A DNA stretch of 64,000 bases from positions 3,162,001 to 3,226,000 of the forward strand of contig NC_064672.1 of assembly GCF_023278565.1 (NCBI RefSeq), in the 5' to 3' direction. This stretch comes from Colletotrichum lupini. Its lineage: Eukaryota > Ascomycota > Sordariomycetes > Glomerellales > Glomerellaceae. The position numbers and the translations under genes are program-made. Of this stretch, positions 57,833 to 64,000 are shown piece by piece (position 1 is the stretch's first letter; the number at the start of each line of letters is the position of its first letter). The notes under the pieces are model-generated. The model was not told where the DNA came from. It did not search any database and was given only the letters and a program-made list of their open reading frames with translations.

Positions 57833-59796
57833 TTGTTATCAACTGGCTTCCTTCGCCAAGACATGGTCTCAGACATTCTAACAATCAAACATTGAGATCG
57901 TTTCTCACGATTCTTCCGTCTCCGGCGATGGCTCGGTTCCACCTGATTCAAGACGGACTGGTTTGGTTGGTTTGCCTGACTCCGCAGGCCGATCATGCTG
58001 TCTCAGGATGATGATGGCATCTGGTATCGTGAGATTCTTACGCAGCTATTCGAATATCGGATTATTCTTGGCCGGTTCTGAGTACGGATAATGAGCAAAG
58101 CAACCAACAGTCGGCTGATGATCAAACAATACTATCGAGGATTTAACCACGCATCATTCACCACAGTCTACCGGAGGCTCCAGAGTGAACTGTGATGTGA
58201 TTGGACTTATCAATAGTGAAGGTCAGCTGCATCCGAATTTGGCCTGGTTGAGCGCACGTGCAGATCCGGGGTCCTTTAATTGTGTTCTCAAAGGCAATAG
58301 TGTAGGCTCTGCCGACCGTTTGCGACGAGGCTTACCACCGTCGGACGGTCACGTTTCCAAGGCGTCCGTCTACGCAAACTTGACATCTTAGCCATGCCAC
58401 ACCTAGAGACGAACTACCTGACTGCGATGCCCAAGGTGGTATGCGGCAACGGGACGAATTAGCTTTACGGGCCATAGAATGCGGCTAATCCGTGGCTTAC
58501 CGTCTAGGTGCTCGTTACGGCCGCCCACCCAATCTTGGCAGCGTGGGTTGAAGCCAGTTATCCACCTCAAAGGAATGGTCGATCACGATCGCTGACAATT
58601 GACGCTGACCTGATGCTGACAGCCTGACACTCGGGTTGAGGAAGCGAAGCGCTGCAGAAGTTTTCTTATTATTACTGATTCCTTGCTCCCCTCCCACGCA
58701 CTCCCCAGGCTTCCATGCATGTGCCAGCCTCCACGTTGATGTGGATGGCCTTGTCGGACTGCGTCGGCCCAATTTCCAGAACATTTCTCCCGCTGCTTCG
58801 CGGCAGGGATGTGTGCCGCGCCGTTGAAATGAAAGAAAACGTCAACGAACTTCTTGAACGCTATCCTAACGAGTACGGACGTAGACGAAAGAAAGTGCAA
58901 ACTTCTACTTCCGCAAAGAGGATGGGGCCGGCCCCTCCTCTTGCTCTTTTTCTCTTTCGCAAACAGCCAGATTGTCTTGCGGCATGTGCTCGTACGAATG
59001 CTCCGTGCAAGGTAGATTGATTGCCATGAGGGAATTAGATGCGGATTTGTTGTGTGGACGGTGGCCAGGCTGCGTGGCACAAGTGTCCTTGTGGCCCAGT
59101 CTAACGGCGATTCCGTTGCTGGGGCCTCCATGTTCGCGAAGAGTCACCAACTTGCTGCACTTTGGGCTTTTTCTGCCCCTTCGTCATTCCTTTTGGCACT
59201 TTTTCTCGTGCGTGGGGAGGCCTTTTGGATCAGGGCATGACAATTAATCTTCGGTTCGAATGATTTTCTAAGGCTTCTCATGTATCAACTTCGTGTCGCA
59301 AGATTGGAAAGACATCATGTCAATCGATAGCTATGAACTGCTACCAAGCTCTTCCCCGGGATGATCAGCAAACACTGTTTAGAGGGGCTAAAGCCTGGAG
59401 ATACCGTGGCATCCCCGAGAGCGGGCCAAAGTCCCAAGGATAACGGATGGAATAAATCTAGAACGAAGAAGGTCAGGGAGGGCCCGAAGAGGTGGTGTCG
59501 GGTGATGACACAGATCACCGGAGGTAACGCGGGAAAGAAGTGGTGAGTGAGCAGTAAGCGCAATGCTCATGCAGAATGGAAACATATACGAAAACCCAGC
59601 TATTGGAATGCGAATAGTTGAGGCTTCTTTTTTTGTTTTGTTTTTTCAACATCTCGGATGAGGGAGGGGGGTGGGGGGTGAGGTGGAAAAATTGACAAAG
59701 GGTCGTGTCAAGCCTCAAGAGATGCAAAGGTATGTCGTCATACCTGGAAAAAAGAAGGGATGCGCGGCGAAGCTTCCTGCGAAAATTCTATGCACG

Positions 59797-59822
59797 CAGG
59801 CGGCAGGCGGCAGGCGGCAGGC
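59797..59822 (+). repeat. Short 7-nt tandem repeat (GGCAGGC)
   Basis: About three and a half copies of a 7-nt unit lie in intergenic DNA. No function suggested. Confidence 0.75.
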
Positions 59823-62800
59823 ATGCACACCTACCGCTGTACTTCGCAAGCTACCTATCTACACACTTACCTTACAGTAGTACTCATGGCCATCCTCAGT
59901 GCCCTGCCCTTTCCATGAAGAATCGAATCTATTGAGGCAGGAAAGAGCGATACCAGAATCTGTACCTGCCTATCCATCTGACGTGTCTTCCCTCAGTCTG
60001 CAATCCTTCAACTCGTACAATAGGTATCCGTACTTGCTCAAGTTATTTACTTTTGTGAGCTTTTCATGAACATTCTTAGAAGCCCGAACGGTATGGAGTA
60101 TTTTGGGAAGCTCGAAAGGTACGTGGCTTGCGTGGTTCTCAAAACTGCCCACGCCGTCCGCGTTCTAATTACGGTGCGAATCCTCTTTTGCAAACAGCAG
60201 ACTGCAGAGACATCTCCATCCAACAACTGCCCACCCACCACGCCACCAATCTATAGCAATCTGCAGCCAAAGTCTAGCTAGGTACTCTTCGCGTCCTCTC
60301 GCTGATAGGCATTCGTTGTCGCCCAAGCGCCCTGTCAACCTACCGCCCGCCTCAACCTTGCTCGCAAGCTGAGAATATGAAAACAGGCTTGGGCTGTCTG
60401 CACGTCTGATTGGTCTCTGCTAATAAACCCGAAGCGGCATGGACGTGGAAGCATCGCGGAAGAGGAAGAAGCCATTGTGGCAAAATGTTTGCTTCTGGAA
60501 GCCTTCCCCCTTTGTCCTAGCAACTTTCCAATCTCCGGTGATGTTTATGGCTGGTCCCAACTGGCAAAACTGGCAACCATGAATTGGATCCCGATCCTTC
60601 TTCTGCCCCAAAATCTACGTCCGTGGGAGCGCCAACAAACGCACGCGGCACCTCATGCTTCCTGGCCCTTACCATGGTGGAACCACAGGAACTTCTTCTG
60701 CTTGGTCGGCGGCTGCGGGTGGAACACAGCACTGAAGTCTGACACTAACGCGCCCACGGCGACGCAGCGGCAGCACCCAACGAACGACATCCGACATGGG
60801 TTATCTTGTTCAAACCTCGCTGGAGACCCAGAAGACCATGGAGACCTAGGCCAGCCCACGACTTCCAAGTCACGTATGGATACGGAGTATTCGCTTTCCC
60901 AATCCCGGATGCTTGTACGGAGGCACGGAGGCTGGAGCAGTCAGCCAATCGAGCCCGTGCCGGGAACTTGGTTGGATGCAGAGAGGACAAGGCATGCTTG
61001 ATGGAACTCTGGAAGCCTCTTTGTCACTTACAACACCGCAGCCACGAAACCACCTGATCCCGGACCATGCCGGCCACATGCACCTGGGTCCTTCTCCCTG
61101 GGTTTTAACCACCTGAAGCATGGCATAAGACAATGTGTGTCCGTACACTGGTATGTGAGGATCCCTAGATAGTCAGCCCAGTTCTACGCTCCAGCAGCGT
61201 GTTGCATTGCGGTGTACGAATACAACAGATGAATGGCCCACGGTACGATGCAGGGACCCAACGATGCGAAAAATCTCCGTAGCGCCGACGGCGTCGCCGG
61301 GACCCCGAATCGCACCGCAAAGACGGTGCCTACGAATACTTGTCGTGTCTATCCCACACATTCCCGAGCCCGACATCCGCTCCAACGAAGACGCCCGGCC
61401 TCAACTGCCCCAATTCCCCAGCCTTCGCAGCTTGGTAGAACGGTGGGAAGACCGAAGGTGCCCTTGATGCGCCCTGACTTTCGCACCCATTGCGATTTAA
61501 ACTTCTACCGCAGGACGACGGGAGGCTACATGCCCAGGCGAACCCGGCCGGCCGACCCAACAAATAGGTTACCGTCTCCGAGTCGCGCCGCGCCGCCGAT
61601 TCAAGTATCGCAATGGCGTTGGGCGCTACACGGTCAACATCCGTTGTTGGGAGGAAACCCGATAGCTCCCAAACCCTTGGGTGCAATCTCGACATACATA
61701 CTGTTTCCTTTTTGACATTTTAGGCTCAATATGTTGATATTCGCACTTGCTATGTCATCATCGGTCTAGACGTCTTGGTCTCGTTTTACTCAAGCAGTTC
61801 TTTCTGTGGACCTCGACTGACTCTTGACACATTCTCTTCCTCCGAAGCACTGCGGATACAAATTTTGCCCACAATCTCACGGCCGCATTGACATCAAATC
61901 TAGAAACACCACCAGCCCGGCCATCAGTCCCCTAATCTCCACAACTAGCGTAAGGTCGGATGGACATCTGTACTCCGTACAGGGACTGGATCTTGAGAGT
62001 CTGAGCAGTCTTCGGCTATCGCCTTCTGCGGTTGTCCGGAGCTGTCGCTTGTCGAGGATCCGTCCACCGTAAACAACCTCATCGATCAATAGTGCGATCT
62101 CATGGCCAACATGTGGATGCCCATACTTCGTTCTTGCTACCTGAAGTCACTAGGCCGCTCTCTGACCAATTCCTAAACTTGCTTGGATTGCTTATTCCGC
62201 GCAGCATGCCCCTAAATTCCGCTCTCGAGGCAGGCTGCCACCTACACAGAGGGACATGACTCTTGACGGCCCGCTCACGTTCCATGCCCAAGTACAGACT
62301 ACAGACACGCAGAATACATACAACTGTACGGATACTGGACCCTGCTCTCGTGCCCGGGTTCGTAATGTCAACGATCGGCAGGAACTTTAAGTCGATCTCC
62401 CTATCCCCAGGCTCCGCCGCCCGTCCCTGATACCGCGGAAGAGCAAGACAGGATGAGAATACAGATACTCGGGTTCCATGTTACTTGGACACGTGCAGCA
62501 GACACACGCATCTGAGGCGAGTAAAATCTCTTGGCATTCGATCGCTGATTTTGCCAGTAACTTGACTCTCCGCGCCGCCAATTTCAGTCTCATTGCTCTG
62601 TTTTGGCGGGCCAAAGGCGGGCAGAAAATATTGCCAGAAAGCGTAAAAGGCGAACCCCGAGTTCCAATTTTCTTGCCATCAAAGATTTGACAGATGGAGT
62701 CTATGCGCGCAAAACGGCGTGGGGTTTCCGCTCACCCAGAATTGTCTCGTAAGAAGAAACGGGTGCTACCCGAGTATACAGATTTCTCAACGAACCCCCT

Positions 62801-63511
62801 TTCTCACGAAACCTCGGTGATTCTCGCCACTCGGAAGCGCCATTCGCTCGACAATGCAGTCGCCTGAGTCGCTAGACCCCTTCAAAACCCATTTTGAGTC
62901 CACGCGAGGAGCAAAGCGGAAGGGAGATGGGGCTGGCTGAGAAGAGAAACCGTGCCCACCTTCTTCCCGCCCGCTTGCCCCCCCTGGGCGACTAACTCAC
63001 CTTGTGTCAAATCGACGGGACAGCTCAAAACCCCTGGGTCGATCGTGGGAGCTGGACCCTGGCGTTTTACGGAGTCGTGGGAGTTTGGTGGTGGCGCTCG
63101 TCAATTTTCCCCCCGTCTCTCTCTCTCTCTTTTCCCTCAACGAGAATTCTTCAGGTGTCAATGCTGTCAGTCCGCCTCTTGGCCTCACTCCATAACCCTT
63201 GGTAGCGTGGAACACACATGCGTTTGACCGCCGGAAACACCTTTGCCCCTTCCAAGGACCAGAAAAAAAAAGAGAAGAGAGTCCGTCGAGCCCCCAACGA
63301 CAACGCGTCGAAGTGGGAAAGGCTCCCCTGGTCCCCATACCAGTGGCTTCTCTGGGAGAATCTCGTTCACACTCCCGGCCTTTGCATCCCCGCTACGCTA
63401 CGTGCTCGACTGTATGCTGTTACGTTAATGTTTTGTAAAAATGCAGTCTACACTACTCGTGACATGTGAGCTTGCGGCGGCGGGCGGCGATGGGGGCCCA
63501 TCCAGCCCAAA

Positions 63512-63730
63512 GGGGGGGGGGGGGGGTGGAAGAAGAGTAGAATTGGGATACGATATGCCCCAACCATGAGTTCATGACACCTTGGATCAGAGAAAAGCCA
63601 AGGAAACCAAGCATCCCACAAGTCCGGCGCGGAAGGGATTCTCGCCGGCGTCCCGCACCTGAAACTTGGACTTGTTCAACTTTTTGGCTCGGTCTGCCTA
63701 CCGCGGGGGGGGGGGGGGGGGGGGAGGGGG
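63512..63730 (+). repeat. Pair of long G tracts
   Basis: A 15-G run lies at 63512-63526. A 20-G run at 63705-63724 is followed by A and five more G (63726-63730). Two such tracts within 220 nt could fold into G-quadruplexes on the plus strand, or could mark unreliable assembly near a contig end. Confidence 0.8.
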
Positions 63731-64000
63731 CTTGCCTCCATCGGAAAATCGGTCCCCCCGCAGGCTTGTAAGTAGACATCTTGCTTGGCCCTTGATCAGT
63801 CATGGATTTGAAGCTTGCCGCAGTGGTATAGCGTGGTTCAATGTCGGCAAGGAACCGGCAAGAGACCGGCAAGGAGGAGGAGGGGCCCATGGCTTGAGGA
63901 CGTCGTGTATCCGTACAGTCTCTACAGGTTGTTCTTGTACGCGGCCGGCACCGGACCCGAGCCATTGGGGGTGGCATTCACTTTGACGAGACAAAAATGA

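Larger units (their letters stand above)
50301..64000. other. Gene-free block of about 13.7 kb, right end
   Basis: I find no supported gene. The longest frames (52430-53017 plus, 58583-59131 minus, 60477-61001 plus, 61233-61715 plus, 63453-63977 minus) lack recognisable domains, overlap others in different phases and have low-complexity or random-looking composition. The block carries TACTCCGTA-type words at 51096, 51414, 57336, 60881 and 61971, and GTATCCGTAC-type words at 50356, 60024, 62337 and 63907. It also has a (GGCAGGC)n run near 59800, T runs at 52393-52416 and G runs at 57821, 63512 and 63705. Spliced small genes or long noncoding RNAs cannot be excluded. Confidence 0.55.

Noticed and set aside
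58583..59131. 182-codon minus-strand frame
   Set aside because: No domain, mixed composition, and frames of similar quality overlap it on the other strand.
1..64000. Transposable element or RIP-mutated repeat
   Set aside because: No transposase or reverse-transcriptase motif, no long terminal or inverted repeats, and no clearly AT-rich stretch were seen by eye. A repeat-library search would be needed to exclude old elements.

Overview
The window looks like nuclear chromosomal DNA of a filamentous ascomycete (Pezizomycotina, most likely Sordariomycetes). The evidence is a set of eukaryotic genes with short introns of 50-99 nt that have GT..AG ends and CTRAC/CTGAC-type branch sites, together with fungal families such as a Chs7-type chitin synthase chaperone, a fungal Yen1/GEN1 nuclease, an RGS protein of the RgsA type and an ankyrin-DIL protein. 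I saw no operons, no CRISPR array, no convincing tRNA and no recognisable transposase.

Layout. 1-4132 is gene-free. 4133-6741 (-) is an ankyrin-repeat/DIL-domain protein in four exons. 7888-9051 (-) is allantoicase in two exons, separated by a 2.3 kb divergent spacer from a cytochrome b561-type membrane protein at 11353-12169 (+). 13590-14741 (-) is a five-exon Chs7-like chitin synthase export chaperone. About 7 kb without a gene follows. 21826-28803 (+) is a 2294-residue coiled-coil protein with several internal repeat arrays. 29243-30808 (-) is a mitochondrial-type seryl-tRNA synthetase. 31149-32952 (-) is an Arp10/Arp11-like actin-related protein, divergent from a Yen1/GEN1 Holliday-junction resolvase at 33776-36528 (+). 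36861-38462 (-) is a BTB-domain protein. 41887-42810 (-) is an unrecognised conserved-looking protein. 44549-45511 (+) is a two-exon acidic hypothetical protein. 47794-48846 (-) is an RGS protein, followed in the same frame, after a single TAG, by a 280-residue open frame (46939-47781). From 48847 to 64000 I can support no gene.

Functional picture. The genes are mostly housekeeping or signalling and do not form a pathway cluster: purine catabolism (allantoicase), cell-wall export (Chs7-like), mitochondrial translation (SerRS), dynein/dynactin transport (Arp10-like), recombination (GEN1), G-protein signalling (RGS).

The unexplained structure lies in two places. First, the long intergenic blocks carry a strongly over-represented short motif family, TACTCCGTA/TACGGAGTA (12 exact copies found by eye) and GTATCCGTAC/GTACGGATAC (8 exact copies). 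I found neither inside the annotated exons. Second, two coding loci stand out: the 14-unit KYDD repeat array of the giant coiled-coil protein, and the RGS gene with its in-frame TAG and long open extension. Exon joins were made by hand from splice-site consensus and reading-frame continuity. They need RNA-seq support.
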